From Fimenecus sp964557975 (lineage in GTDB: Bacteria; Bacillota; Clostridia; Oscillospirales; Acutalibacteraceae): a stretch of 20,671 nucleotides of DNA. This document shows, in pieces, positions 7,230 through 15,179 of this stretch. Position 1 is the first letter of the stretch. Each line of letters opens with the position of its first letter. A program made the translations under genes and the position numbers. A model generated the notes under the pieces. That model was not told the DNA's origin and did not search any database. It was given only the letters and a program-made list of their open reading frames with translations. Where the stretch lies: positions 1 to 20,671 of the forward strand of contig CAZLCG010000033.1 in the NCBI GenBank assembly GCA_964557975.1, read 5' to 3'.

Positions 7230-8738
7230 ATGGCAGCAGAAAAATTAAAGTATTTTGTGAACGGTGAATTTAAAGAGTCAAAAACAGACACCTGGTACGA
7301 TCTGCACAATCCCTCAACGGGTGAAATTACAGGTCAGGCTCCGTGCTGTACAAACGACGAGGTTCTTGAGGCGATTGAAGCGGCAAAAGCGGCTTTCCCC
7401 GGCTGGAGGGCGGTCCCCGCAATCAAGCGCGCGCAGATTCTTTATAAAATCCGCGACCTTCTCATTGAAAATATGGAAGAACTTACAATGTCCGTCGCCT
7501 GCGAAAACGGCAAGGTATGGAGCGAAGCCGAGGGCGATGTTCTCAAGGCAAAGGAGGGCACGGAGCTTGCGACGCAGGTTCCGTCGCTTATGATGGGCGA
7601 AAGCATTATGGACGCCTCAAGGGGTTATGATACGGTTAAATACCGCGAGCCCATCGGCGTGTTTGCGGGTATTGTTCCCGTAAACTTCCCCGCAATGATT
7701 CCGTTCGGCTGGATGGCTCCTACCTGTATTGCCTGCGGTAACACAATGGTTTTGAAGGCGGCTTCGCTTACTCCCAAAACAGCAATGCTTATTGCTAAAA
7801 TATACAAAGAGGCGGGTGTTCCCGACGGCGTTATCAATGTCGTTACCTGTTCAAGAAACGAAATAAACACGATTCTTGACCATCCCGACGTTAAGGGAAT
7901 TACATTCGTAGGCTCAACCCCCGTAGGTCTTAAAATTTATCAGCGGGCGGCGGCGGCAGGCAAACGCTGTCAGGCGCTTTGTCAGGCGAAAAACCACGCC
8001 CTCGTTATGGCTGACTGCGCTCTTGAAAGAACCGTTGCGGGCGTTATCAACTCCGCTTACGGCTGTGCGGGTCAGCGCTGTATGGCTCTTTCGTGCTGCG
8101 TTGTCGAGGAGGCAATTGCCGACAGATTTGTTGCGGAGCTTAAAAAGCAGGCTGAAAAAATTAAGGTCGGTCCTTCATGGGACAAGGAGTCAAAGCTCGG
8201 ACCGATTACCTATGAAAAGCATTACAAAGAGGTACTTGCGGATATTGACAAGGGCGTAGCGGAGGGCGCAGAGCTTGTGCTTGACGGCAGAAACTGCGTT
8301 GTTGAGGGCTATGAGAACGGCTATTTCGTAGGTCCGACAATCTTTGACCGCGTTACGGAAGATATGACCATCGGCAGGGATGAGGTATTCGGTCCCGTTC
8401 TTTGCATTAAGAGATGTAAGGATTTTGAGGAAGGTCTTGCGATTATGAACGCCAATCCCTATGCCAACGGCTCGGTTATTTATACGCAGAGCGGTTACTT
8501 TGCGCGTCAGTTTGCGCGCTATACCGACGGGGGTCAGGTCGGCATAAACGTAGGTATTCCCGTACCTGTCGGCTTCGTTCCGTTCTCAGGTCACAAGCAG
8601 TCGTTTTTCGGCGATTTGCATTGTCTCGGCAAGGACGCTTACCGTTTCTTCACAGAGTCAAAGGCAGTAACAACGCACTGGTTCGATGAGGAAGAAAAGA
8701 CAAGCACAAATGTATCGACTTGGGACGGCACTATCTAA
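7230..8738 (+). CDS. iolA: (Methyl)malonate-semialdehyde dehydrogenase (acylating) IolA/MmsA
   Basis: A CoA-acylating aldehyde dehydrogenase of 502 residues. It oxidises malonate semialdehyde with NAD and CoA, releasing CO2 and acetyl-CoA, the last step of the pathway; methylmalonate semialdehyde gives propionyl-CoA. The nucleophile is Cys 284 in GCAGQRCMALS. Other family marks are PVNFPAMIPFGW, the NAD-loop VGSTPVG, and the C-terminal PFSGHKQSFFGD. Extra cysteines surround the nucleophile (GCAG before it and SCC after it) and CQALCQAK replaces the usual QALGGAKNH-like stretch. These may mark a redox-sensitive anaerobe variant. AAAGGAG lies upstream with acceptable spacing. A 157-bp spacer with a strong hairpin separates it from iolG. 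Confidence 0.93.
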   Translation: MAAEKLKYFVNGEFKESKTDTWYDLHNPSTGEITGQAPCCTNDEVLEAIEAAKAAFPGWRAVPAIKRAQILYKIRDLLIENMEELTMSVACENGKVWSEAEGDVLKAKEGTELATQVPSLMMGESIMDASRGYDTVKYREPIGVFAGIVPVNFPAMIPFGWMAPTCIACGNTMVLKAASLTPKTAMLIAKIYKEAGVPDGVINVVTCSRNEINTILDHPDVKGITFVGSTPVGLKIYQRAAAAGKRCQALCQAKNHALVMADCALERTVAGVINSAYGCAGQRCMALSCCVVEEAIADRFVAELKKQAEKIKVGPSWDKESKLGPITYEKHYKEVLADIDKGVAEGAELVLDGRNCVVEGYENGYFVGPTIFDRVTEDMTIGRDEVFGPVLCIKRCKDFEEGLAIMNANPYANGSVIYTQSGYFARQFARYTDGGQVGINVGIPVPVGFVPFSGHKQSFFGDLHCLGKDAYRFFTESKAVTTHWFDEEEKTSTNVSTWDGTI

Positions 8739-8773
8739 TTTAATTTTGGCTCTTTTTCCGTTATGCTTCGTTC

Positions 8774-8809
8774 TGCCAAATCGCAATATAGCATATTGCT
8801 TCTTTGGCA
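8774..8809 (+). promoter_or_regulatory. Intercistronic hairpin between iolA and iolG
   Basis: A two-part stem: outer arms TGCCAAA and TTTGGCA (7 bp), a small internal loop (TC opposite TTC), then inner arms GCAATAT and ATATTGC (7 bp) closed by AGC. All 14 pairs are perfect. No T-run follows, so it is not a plain intrinsic terminator; an RNA processing or stability element or a protein-binding site is possible. A second weaker hairpin (TTTCG...CGAAA, 8850-8869) lies just before the iolG ribosome binding site. Confidence 0.7.
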
Positions 8810-8895
8810 CGCCCTGCCTAACAAAAAACAGCTCAAAATTATACTGCGGTTTCGTATTTTTATGCGAAAAATCTTTAATTTTCAGGAGGAATACT

Positions 8896-9903
8896 ATGTT
8901 AAAAATCGGTATAATCGGTGCGGGGCGCATCGGCAAGGTTCACCTTGAATCAATTTCATACCACGTAAAGAATGCTGAAGTTACAGCTATGGCCGACCCG
9001 TTTATGAACGAAGAAACCAAGGCTCTTATCGAAAGCTTCGGCGTTAAAAAGATTTATAAGGATTATAAAGAAATTCTTTCAGACCCCGAGGTGGACGCGG
9101 TTCTCGTCTGCTCGTCAACCGACACTCATGCCCCTATTTCAATAGAAGCGATAAATGCAGGCAAACATGTTTTTTGTGAAAAACCGCTTGCTAACACGGT
9201 TGACAAAATCCTTGAAATTGCGGACGCTCTTAAGGCTCATCCCGAAATCAAATTCCAAGTCGGCTTTAACCGCCGCTTTGACCACAATTTTGCGGCAATC
9301 AGAAAAGCGTATGACGAGGGCAAAATCGGTGACGCTCAGCTTCTTAAAATCACCTCGCGCGACCCGCAGGCTCCGCCTGTCGGCTACTGCGCGGCAAGCA
9401 TTTTTCTCGATATGACCATTCATGATTTTGATATGGCGTGCTTCCTTACCGACAGCGACGTTGAGGAGCTATACGTTTACGCCGACGCTCTTATTAACCC
9501 CTCAATCCGTGAATACGGTGATTTTGACACTGCTGTTATCTCGCTTAAAATGGCGAACGGCGCTTTGGCGGTTATCGACAATTCGCGTCAGGCAATGTAC
9601 GGTTATGACCAGAGAGCTGAGCTTTTCGGCTCAAAGGGTATGGTAGCGACCTCAAACGATACGCTTTCGTCTGCGGTTATCTCAACGGCTGACGGCGTAA
9701 CGGCTGAAAAGCCCCTGTATTTCTTCCTTGAAAGATATATGGAGAGCTTCTCCGAGGAGGTAAGACAGTTTGTTTCTGCGGTCGAGAATAACACCGAAAC
9801 GCCCGTAGGCATTCATGCGGGGCTTCAGTCGGTCAAAATTGCCCTTGCCGCCGAAAAATCGGCAAACGAGCACAGACCCGTTAAGCTGTCCGAAATTCAA
9901 TAG
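8896..9903 (+). CDS. iolG: myo-Inositol 2-dehydrogenase IolG
   Basis: A GFO/IDH/MocA-family NAD-dependent dehydrogenase of 335 residues that oxidises myo-inositol to 2-keto-myo-inositol, the first pathway step. The Rossmann motif GIIGAGRIG is at residues 4-12. The catalytic triad typical of the family is visible as Lys 96 (in EKPL), Asp 172 and His 176 (in LDMTIHDFD). The open frame extends upstream to 8686, but AGGAGGA at 8884-8890 places the start at ATG 8896 and the upstream part overlaps iolA without family similarity. It is the last gene of the operon and is followed by a terminator. Confidence 0.93.
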   Translation: MLKIGIIGAGRIGKVHLESISYHVKNAEVTAMADPFMNEETKALIESFGVKKIYKDYKEILSDPEVDAVLVCSSTDTHAPISIEAINAGKHVFCEKPLANTVDKILEIADALKAHPEIKFQVGFNRRFDHNFAAIRKAYDEGKIGDAQLLKITSRDPQAPPVGYCAASIFLDMTIHDFDMACFLTDSDVEELYVYADALINPSIREYGDFDTAVISLKMANGALAVIDNSRQAMYGYDQRAELFGSKGMVATSNDTLSSAVISTADGVTAEKPLYFFLERYMESFSEEVRQFVSAVENNTETPVGIHAGLQSVKIALAAEKSANEHRPVKLSEIQ

Positions 9904-9930
9904 CGTTAAAGGGCAGAATACAGTATAAAT

Positions 9931-9966
9931 GCCCGATGCTGCTTAGGCGTCGGGCGGTTGTTTTAT
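9931..9966 (+). terminator. Intrinsic terminator of the iol operon
   Basis: The stem GCCCGATGC pairs with GCGTCGGGC (one G-T wobble) around a short loop. It is followed by a broken T tract (GGTTGTTTTATT). It sits 27 bp after the iolG stop. Confidence 0.8.
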
Positions 9967-10016
9967 TCCGACAATGCGATATGCCGTAAAATATCACTGA
10001 CAAATTTCGTTTTTGG

Positions 10017-10046
10017 TTGACAAGGCAACAGTGTTGGAATTATAAT
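10017..10046 (+). promoter_or_regulatory. Consensus promoter of the XRE-family regulator
   Basis: TTGACA (10017-10022) and TATAAT (10041-10046) are perfect consensus boxes with an 18-bp spacer. The spacer contains the 11-bp palindrome CAACA-G-TGTTG (10026-10036), a possible autoregulatory site. The leader from about 10053 to the ATG at 10195 is unusually long, about 140 nt, and includes GTCCGC...GCGGAC arms (10084-10125). Confidence 0.85.
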
Positions 10047-10147
10047 ATTAAGCAGTTGCAAATAATAATTATGCTTAAGGTTTGTCCGCCTGCTTCCTTT
10101 TTGCGGCGAACGGTCGGCTGCGGACACAACATACCGAGGGTTAAATT

Positions 10148-10201
10148 ATGTCTTTGGTATATTGTCGTTTATTAAAATCAAGGAATGGTGAAAAATGTTA
10201 A
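10148..10201 (+). CDS. Possible 17-codon leader ORF upstream of the XRE regulator
   Basis: An ATG at 10148 is preceded by GAGGG (10136-10140) at seven bases, an ideal spacing. It opens a frame reading MSLVYCRLLKSRNGEKC and stops at TAA 10199-10201, overlapping the regulator's start codon region (ATG 10195). The overlap suggests translational coupling. No known leader peptide is recognised and very short ORFs arise by chance. Confidence 0.3.
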   Translation: MSLVYCRLLKSRNGEKC

Positions 10202-10575
10202 GTGAGCAATTAAAAACTATACGCAAGGCTAACCGTTACACACAGCAGCAGGTGTCCGACATACTCAATATCGAGCGTTCGACCTATGCTTCTTATGAAA
10301 CAGGCAGAAACAGACCGGACGTTGCTCTGCTTCAGAATTTTGCAAAAATATTCAATGTAACGGTCGATTTTATTCTGAATATAGAACCGCAGAATAATTT
10401 AGTCGTCTATGACGACGTCGTATCTTACAGAAAAAAAGCCAATGCGGTTATTTTAAGCGACCTGACTAAGGATGAAAGGGAAATTATAGGTCTTTACCGT
10501 CTTTGCGATGACGACGGTAAAAAAGAGGCTAAGGAGTTCCTCAGCAAAAAGAAAAAAAGCGAGCTTAGAAAGTAA
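10195..10575 (+). CDS. XRE-family helix-turn-helix transcriptional regulator
   Basis: A 126-residue protein with an N-terminal HTH_3 domain at about residues 5-60: LKTIRKANRYTQQQVSDIL, then RSTYASYETGRNRPD as the recognition region, then LLQNFAKIFNVTVDFIL. The C-terminal half includes LTKDEREIIGLYRLCDDDGKKEAKEFL, a short dimerisation-type tail common in Clostridia regulators, and ends lysine-rich. It acts in the cytoplasm, with target genes unknown. It is separated from the iol operon by a terminator and has its own strong promoter with a palindrome in the spacer, so autoregulation is plausible. It is not IolR, which belongs to the DeoR family. Its 3' end converges on alr across a shared terminator. 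Confidence 0.88.
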   Translation: MLSEQLKTIRKANRYTQQQVSDILNIERSTYASYETGRNRPDVALLQNFAKIFNVTVDFILNIEPQNNLVVYDDVVSYRKKANAVILSDLTKDEREIIGLYRLCDDDGKKEAKEFLSKKKKSELRK

Positions 10576-10581
10576 AAAAAG

Positions 10582-10615
10582 AAACGGGCTGCCCGCGTTC
10601 GGACAGCCCGTTTTT
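10582..10615. terminator. Bidirectional terminator shared by the XRE regulator gene and alr
   Basis: The arms AAACGGGCTG (10582-10591) and CAGCCCGTTT (10604-10613) form a perfect 10-bp stem with extra inner CCG/CGG pairing. A T-run follows on the plus strand (10611-10615), and an A-run precedes it (10574-10580), giving a T-run on the minus strand. It therefore serves both convergent genes. Confidence 0.92.
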
Positions 10616-10621
10616 ATTGCT

Positions 10622-11788
10622 TTAATAAAACCTCGTAAGGTAATCCTCCGTTTCGGTGATTTTGCCGTTCCTTACATAAACTCTCGGAACTCTCATATTT
10701 ATCCCGCAAAGAAATTCATAATTAAAGCTGCCCGCGCTGTCGGCGACCTCCTCGGCTGTTACGGTGCATTTGCCGTCTGTGCCCACAACCGTAACCTTAT
10801 CGCCGGCTTTTGCGTTAAGCCCGGTAACGTCAACCATAAGCTGGTCCATACAAACTCTGCCTATGATGTTTGCGTAACATCCGTTTATGATTACCCTGCC
10901 CTTATTTGAAAGCGAGCGGGGGTATCCGTCGCCGTAGCCTATCGGGATCGTAGCGATTTCGGTTTCCTTTTCGGTTGTATATGTACTGCCGTAGCTTACG
11001 TTAAAGCCCTTTTGGACTTTTTTTACAAACTCAATATGGCTTATAATGCTCATAGCGGGACGCAGAATCAGATTGTCTTTTTTTACTTCGTCCGAAGGAT
11101 AAAGACCGTAGGTCATAATACCGCACCTTGCCATATTAAGAAAATCACCGTCAAAATCAATTACTCCCGCGGAGTTGCACATGTGCTTAATCGGTATTTT
11201 AACGCCGCTTTTGTCAAGCTTATTTAAAAACTCGGCGAAGCTTGCCCTTTGCCTGTTAAACGAAGCTTTATCTTTTTCGTCGGCGCAGGCGAAATGGGTG
11301 TAAATACCGTCGATTGATATGCACGGAAGCTCTGATATTTTAATTATGCTTTCGACAGCCCCGTCCGTCGGCTGAAAGCCTATCCTGCCCATACCGGTGT
11401 CAATTTTAATATGAATCTTTGCGGTCTTGCCGAGTGCATTCGCCGTTTCGGAGAGCTTTTTTGCTGTTTCATATTCAAATACGGTAGGCATAATATCGTT
11501 TTCCAACAGACTGTCGTAATCGTCCGAAAAGACATGGCTCAAGATGAGTATGGGGTTTCGGATTCCGTTTTTGCGAAGCACGATCGCTTCCCCGATTGAG
11601 GCGACGCCGAAAGCGTAAACCCCGATTTCGGCAAGAGCCTTGGCTACGGGGACGCTGCCGTGACCGTAGGCGTTTGCTTTGATTACCGCCATTATTTCAG
11701 TATCCCTGCCGACCTTGCTCATAGCATTACGGACATTTTCGCAAATCGCGTCAAGGTCAATTAGGGCATAAACTCTTTTAGGCAACAT
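10622..11788 (-). CDS. alr: Alanine racemase
   Basis: A PLP-dependent fold-type III racemase of 388 residues that interconverts L- and D-alanine for peptidoglycan. The PLP lysine is Lys 37 in AVIKANAYGHG. The second catalytic base lies in the SYGSTYTT segment, and IPIGYGDGYPR and GRVCMDQLMVDVT are family hallmarks. The frame is open to an ATG at 11812. AGAGG lies six bases before the ATG at 11788, and MLPKRVYALIDLDAI aligns as a normal N-terminus, so 11788 is preferred. It is transcribed alone, divergently from the RlmA-like gene and convergently with the XRE gene, from a consensus promoter. Confidence 0.95.
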   Translation of the reverse strand: MLPKRVYALIDLDAICENVRNAMSKVGRDTEIMAVIKANAYGHGSVPVAKALAEIGVYAFGVASIGEAIVLRKNGIRNPILILSHVFSDDYDSLLENDIMPTVFEYETAKKLSETANALGKTAKIHIKIDTGMGRIGFQPTDGAVESIIKISELPCISIDGIYTHFACADEKDKASFNRQRASFAEFLNKLDKSGVKIPIKHMCNSAGVIDFDGDFLNMARCGIMTYGLYPSDEVKKDNLILRPAMSIISHIEFVKKVQKGFNVSYGSTYTTEKETEIATIPIGYGDGYPRSLSNKGRVIINGCYANIIGRVCMDQLMVDVTGLNAKAGDKVTVVGTDGKCTVTAEEVADSAGSFNYEFLCGINMRVPRVYVRNGKITETEDYLTRFY

Positions 11789-11828
11789 ATAAAACCTCTT
11801 TAAATGTAACATTTTGACTTCAAGCTAA

Positions 11829-11858
11829 ATTATAGCCCTTAAATATGTAATGTGTCAA
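11829..11858 (-). promoter_or_regulatory. Consensus promoter of alr
   Basis: On the minus strand TTGACA (11858-11853) and TATAAT (11834-11829) are both perfect, with an 18-bp spacer. They lie about 40 bp upstream of the alr start. Confidence 0.88.
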
Positions 11859-11883
11859 TTAAAAACGGCGAAATAATAATCGG

Positions 11884-11912
11884 TTGAAATTTTACCCGAT
11901 TTATTTTATTAT
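11884..11912 (+). promoter_or_regulatory. Candidate promoter of the rlmA-like gene
   Basis: TTGAAA (11884-11889) and TATTAT (11907-11912) are 17 bp apart. The start point would fall about a dozen bases before the ATG at 11931, giving a very short leader with only a weak GGTGA ribosome binding site. Confidence 0.55.
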
Positions 11913-11930
11913 TATTGCGGTGAAAAAAAT

Positions 11931-12746
11931 ATGAATTTTATATGTCCCGTATGTAAAAGCGAGCTTAATAAAAGGGATAACTGCCTGTTTTGCCGAAACG
12001 GGCACTGTTTTGACTGCCATAAAAGCGGATATGTAAATCTTTTGCTCCGTTCGTCGGGAGGTAACCACGGCGATAATAAGCTTATGATAAATGCAAGGCG
12101 TGATTTTCTCAACAAGGGTTATTATAAGCCGTTTCGGGATGCCGTGGCGGACGCTGTAAAAAGGTATTGCAAAAAGGACGGGGTAATTCTTGACTGTGGC
12201 TGCGGCGAGGGCTATTATACTTCGGCGATTAAGGAAAATACCGAATGCGAGGTTTTCGGATTTGATATTTCAAAGGATGCTGTTTTGGCTGCGGCAAAGA
12301 GAAACAGGGAGCTTAAATTAGCCGTGGCAAGCTCCTTTGACATTCCGTTCCCCGACGGCGGCGCCGATGTTATAACCGAAATTTTTTCTCCGTTTTCCGC
12401 CGCGGAATTTAAAAGGGTGCTGAAAACCGGAGGATATATGATTATGGGAATCCCGCTTGAAAACCATCTCTGGTCGCTTAAACGCGCGGTTTATGATACG
12501 CCGTATAAAAATGAAACCTCCGATTTTAATATAAACGGTTTTAAGCTTATAGAGAACAGGGAAATCAAATATAATTTTGAACTGTCGGGCAGTGAGGACA
12601 TAAAAAACCTGTTTATGATGACGCCGTATTATTACAAAACGGGGCGTAACGAACAGTCAAGGTTAAATACTTTACAGTCGCTCGGCATCGAAGCGGAGTT
12701 TTCCGTGCTTGTATATAAAAAGTTACAGTTTGCTGTTGAAGTTTAA
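11931..12746 (+). CDS. rlmA: 23S rRNA (guanine-N1)-methyltransferase, RlmA-like
   Basis: A SAM-dependent methyltransferase of 271 residues of the RlmA family, which methylates N1 of a guanine in 23S rRNA domain II (G745 or G748 in E. coli numbering). The N-terminal zinc finger uses Cys 5, Cys 8, Cys 21 and His 25 (CPVCKSEL, then CRNGHCFD), followed by KSGYVNLLL. The SAM-binding motif I is LDCGCGEGYY, beginning at residue 87. Later motifs include DIPFPDGGADVI and FSPFSAAEFKRVLKTGG. RlmA(I) and RlmA(II) types cannot be told apart here; a Gram-positive host makes RlmA(II) more likely. RlmA(II) proteins can influence tylosin and telithromycin response. Confidence 0.88.
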   Translation: MNFICPVCKSELNKRDNCLFCRNGHCFDCHKSGYVNLLLRSSGGNHGDNKLMINARRDFLNKGYYKPFRDAVADAVKRYCKKDGVILDCGCGEGYYTSAIKENTECEVFGFDISKDAVLAAAKRNRELKLAVASSFDIPFPDGGADVITEIFSPFSAAEFKRVLKTGGYMIMGIPLENHLWSLKRAVYDTPYKNETSDFNINGFKLIENREIKYNFELSGSEDIKNLFMMTPYYYKTGRNEQSRLNTLQSLGIEAEFSVLVYKKLQFAVEV

Positions 12747-12764
12747 AGCGCTTTAAAGTATAAT
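12736..12764 (+). promoter_or_regulatory. zapA operon promoter with a palindrome in its spacer
   Basis: TTGAAG (12736-12741) and TATAAT (12759-12764) have a 17-bp spacer. Sixteen of those bases form the perfect palindrome TTTAAAGCGCTTTAAA (12742-12757), which also contains the rlmA-like stop codon. Binding of a dimeric protein there would block the promoter. Confidence 0.65.
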
Positions 12765-12796
12765 ATATATAAATAGAAATAACAGAGGTGTTAAGA

Positions 12797-13165
12797 ATGG
12801 AAAGAAACAGTGTTAAGGTTACGATAGCAGGTGTGGAGTATCCTCTTATTACGGACGAGCCTGTTGATTTTACGCAGCAGCTTGCAAAAGAGATAAACGG
12901 AAAAATTGAAGAAATAAAAAGCTCCAATCCGTCTGTTTCGACAAACCAGATTGCTATTCTTATTGCTCTTGAATACGGCTGTAACTGCAAAAAGGCGGAG
13001 CAGAACACCGAAAACCTCAGGGCTGAAATTAAGGGCTATCTTGAGGACGCGGCAAAGGCGCAGTCCGAAAGAGATTTTTATAAAAGAGAAATTGACCGTA
13101 TGAAGGCTGAGGCTAAGTCGAGAGCCAATCAGATAAACCTTTTCTCCGATAACAATGAAGGCTGA
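12797..13165 (+). CDS. zapA: Cell division protein ZapA
   Basis: A 122-residue ZapA-like protein. ZapA binds FtsZ and bundles protofilaments at the division ring. The N-terminal region NSVKVTIAGVEYPLITDEP matches the family start, followed by a helical region STNQIAILIALEYGCNCKKAEQ and a long charged coiled coil to the C-terminus. ATG 12797 is chosen because AGAGG lies nine bases upstream; a GTG at 12788 is also in frame. Its stop overlaps the start of the U32 gene by 11 bp, so the two are coupled. zapA next to a U32 peptidase gene is a frequent Firmicutes arrangement. Confidence 0.85.
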   Translation: MERNSVKVTIAGVEYPLITDEPVDFTQQLAKEINGKIEEIKSSNPSVSTNQIAILIALEYGCNCKKAEQNTENLRAEIKGYLEDAAKAQSERDFYKREIDRMKAEAKSRANQINLFSDNNEG

Positions 13166-15179
13166 GATATTAGCTCCCGCGGGGAACGGCGAGGCGCTCA
13201 GAGCCGCGGTGCTTAACGGCGCTGACGCGGTGTATTTCGGTACCGGCAATTTTAACGCGCGCAGAAATGCAGGCAATTTTGACGGCGAAGAGCTCAAAAG
13301 GGCAATAGATTTTTGCCACACTCACGGCGTCAAATGCCATATTGCGTTAAACACACTTGTCGGGGACGCTGAGCTTCCCGAGCTGATAAAAACAGTCAGG
13401 CGTACCTGCGAGCTTTCCGCAGATGCGCTTATTTTGCAGGATTTGGGCGTTGCCGATATTGTTAAAAGTATATGCCCCGAAATGGAGCTTCACGCCTCCA
13501 CTCAGCTATCCACAGGAACTTTACAGGGACTTTTTGAGCTTAAAAGGCTTGGCTTTTCAAGGGCGGTTTTACCCCGCGAATTGTCAAGAGAGGAAATTTC
13601 GGAAATAGCGAAAAGCTCTCCCGTCGAGCTTGAAATGTTTGTCCACGGCGCTTTGTGTATGTCGGTTTCGGGACAGTGCCTTTTAAGCGCGATGTTAGGC
13701 TCAAGAAGCGGAAACAGAGGTCTTTGCGCCCAGCCTTGCCGACTTCCTTTTAAAGCGGAAAACGGTACGGGAAATGATTTAAGCTTAAAGGATCTGTCAC
13801 TCGTTGAGGAGATTAAAGACTTGAGCGAAATCGGTATAAAATCCTTTAAAATCGAGGGCAGGATGAAACGCCCCGAATATGTCGCGGCGGCAGTTATCGC
13901 GTGCAGAGAAAGCCTTGAGGGCGGATACTCCGAGCAGAGAAGGGACGAGCTTAAATCCCTTTTTTCAAGGTCGGGCTTTACAAAAGGGTATTACGAGGCA
14001 AGGCTCGGCAGGGATATGTTCGGTAAAAGGGAAAAAGAAAACGTAATCTCCGCTACGGGCGGGCTCCTTAAAAAATATGAGCATACCTATGAAAAGGAAA
14101 AGCCGATATATAAGGTTGATTTTGAATTTTCGGCGCGTGAAAACGAAAAAGCCGTGCTTTTCGCCTCGTTAAACGGCGTCACGGTTACGGCTGAAAGCAG
14201 CTCGGCTTGCGAAAGGGCGGTGACAAGACCTCTGACGGAGGCTTCGGTTAATGCTCAGCTTCAAAAATGCGGCGGCACGGTGTTTTTTGCAGGCGAGGTT
14301 AAATGCGATATAAGCGAAAATGTCAGCATGCCCCTGTCGGCGGTCAACTCTATGCGCCGAGACGCGCTCGGCAAGCTCGCCGAATCGCTGTCGGAGGGCA
14401 GACGGTATAATATAAATGATTACTCTCCGGATATTACACCTCATCGGGCTTTTTTGAGGGAAAAATACCTTTGCTTTTCGTCTGCCGAGCAGATACCGAA
14501 AAATGTCGGGTATACAAAAATGTTTTTGCCGTTAGACGCCGATAAAGCTGTTTTGGAAAAATACGGCGCAGGCGTCATTATCCCGAGAGGACTGTTCGGA
14601 AGCTCGGACTGTATCTTTGAAAAGCTTAAAATATCAGGCGCAAAATATGCGCTTTGCAATACGCTTGACGCTGTCGCCATAGCGAAAAAAGCGGGCGTCG
14701 GCGCTGTCGGCGGACCGTTTTTAAACGTCTTTAATTCCGTTTCGCTCGACGCGCTTGAAGGCGTCGGAGTTTATGAAACTGCCGTGTCATATGAGCTGAC
14801 CGCTGAGCAGATTTCGTCTTTCGGCGGCAAAATTAAAAGGGGAGCGGTGGTTTACGGCAGAACTCCGCTTATGTTGACCCGTAATTGCCCCGTTAAAAAC
14901 GGAAAAAGCTGCGCTCAATGCAAAAAAACGGGCTTTCTTACCGACAGGCTCGGCATAAAATTTCCCGTAAGATGCGAAAACGGATTTTCTCAGATTTTCA
15001 ATTCTCGCCCGACATACATCGGCGATAAAATCGGAGAAATCAGGAACACGGATTTTGATATGTTTATGTTTACCGATGAAACCGAAAGCGAGTGCGAAGA
15101 AATATTAAACGCATACAGGCTCGGATTGAAGCCGAAGGGCGAATTTACGAGAGGATTGTTTTTCAGAGGTGTTGAATGA
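13155..15179 (+). CDS. U32 peptidase-family protein with DUF3656 (RlhA-like)
   Basis: A 674-residue protein with an N-terminal TIM-barrel-like U32 domain (MKAEILAPAGN to about residue 300). The U32 signature EMFVHGALCMSVSGQC runs from Glu 160 to Cys 175, followed by RGLCAQPCRLPF. The middle part matches DUF3656. A C-terminal cysteine cluster, CPVKNGKSCAQCKK (578-591), together with the earlier cysteines could hold an Fe-S cluster. The best-studied relative with this layout is E. coli RlhA (about 650 residues), needed for 5-hydroxycytidine at 23S rRNA C2501. An RNA hydroxylation role is therefore likelier than proteolysis, but this is by family. It overlaps zapA by 11 bp and dut by 4 bp (ATGA). 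Confidence 0.85.
   Translation: MKAEILAPAGNGEALRAAVLNGADAVYFGTGNFNARRNAGNFDGEELKRAIDFCHTHGVKCHIALNTLVGDAELPELIKTVRRTCELSADALILQDLGVADIVKSICPEMELHASTQLSTGTLQGLFELKRLGFSRAVLPRELSREEISEIAKSSPVELEMFVHGALCMSVSGQCLLSAMLGSRSGNRGLCAQPCRLPFKAENGTGNDLSLKDLSLVEEIKDLSEIGIKSFKIEGRMKRPEYVAAAVIACRESLEGGYSEQRRDELKSLFSRSGFTKGYYEARLGRDMFGKREKENVISATGGLLKKYEHTYEKEKPIYKVDFEFSARENEKAVLFASLNGVTVTAESSSACERAVTRPLTEASVNAQLQKCGGTVFFAGEVKCDISENVSMPLSAVNSMRRDALGKLAESLSEGRRYNINDYSPDITPHRAFLREKYLCFSSAEQIPKNVGYTKMFLPLDADKAVLEKYGAGVIIPRGLFGSSDCIFEKLKISGAKYALCNTLDAVAIAKKAGVGAVGGPFLNVFNSVSLDALEGVGVYETAVSYELTAEQISSFGGKIKRGAVVYGRTPLMLTRNCPVKNGKSCAQCKKTGFLTDRLGIKFPVRCENGFSQIFNSRPTYIGDKIGEIRNTDFDMFMFTDETESECEEILNAYRLGLKPKGEFTRGLFFRGVE

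Noticed and set aside
8686..8895. N-terminal extension of IolG in the open frame upstream of 8896
   Set aside because: It overlaps the end of iolA, lacks family similarity, and a strong AGGAGGA site precedes ATG 8896, which begins with the Rossmann motif.
10195..10575. XRE regulator as the inositol repressor IolR
   Set aside because: IolR is a DeoR-family protein; this one is XRE-type, has its own promoter and lies beyond the iol terminator.
11789..11812. Earlier ATG for alr at 11812
   Set aside because: The AGAGG site fits the ATG at 11788, and the extra eight residues are not typical of the family.
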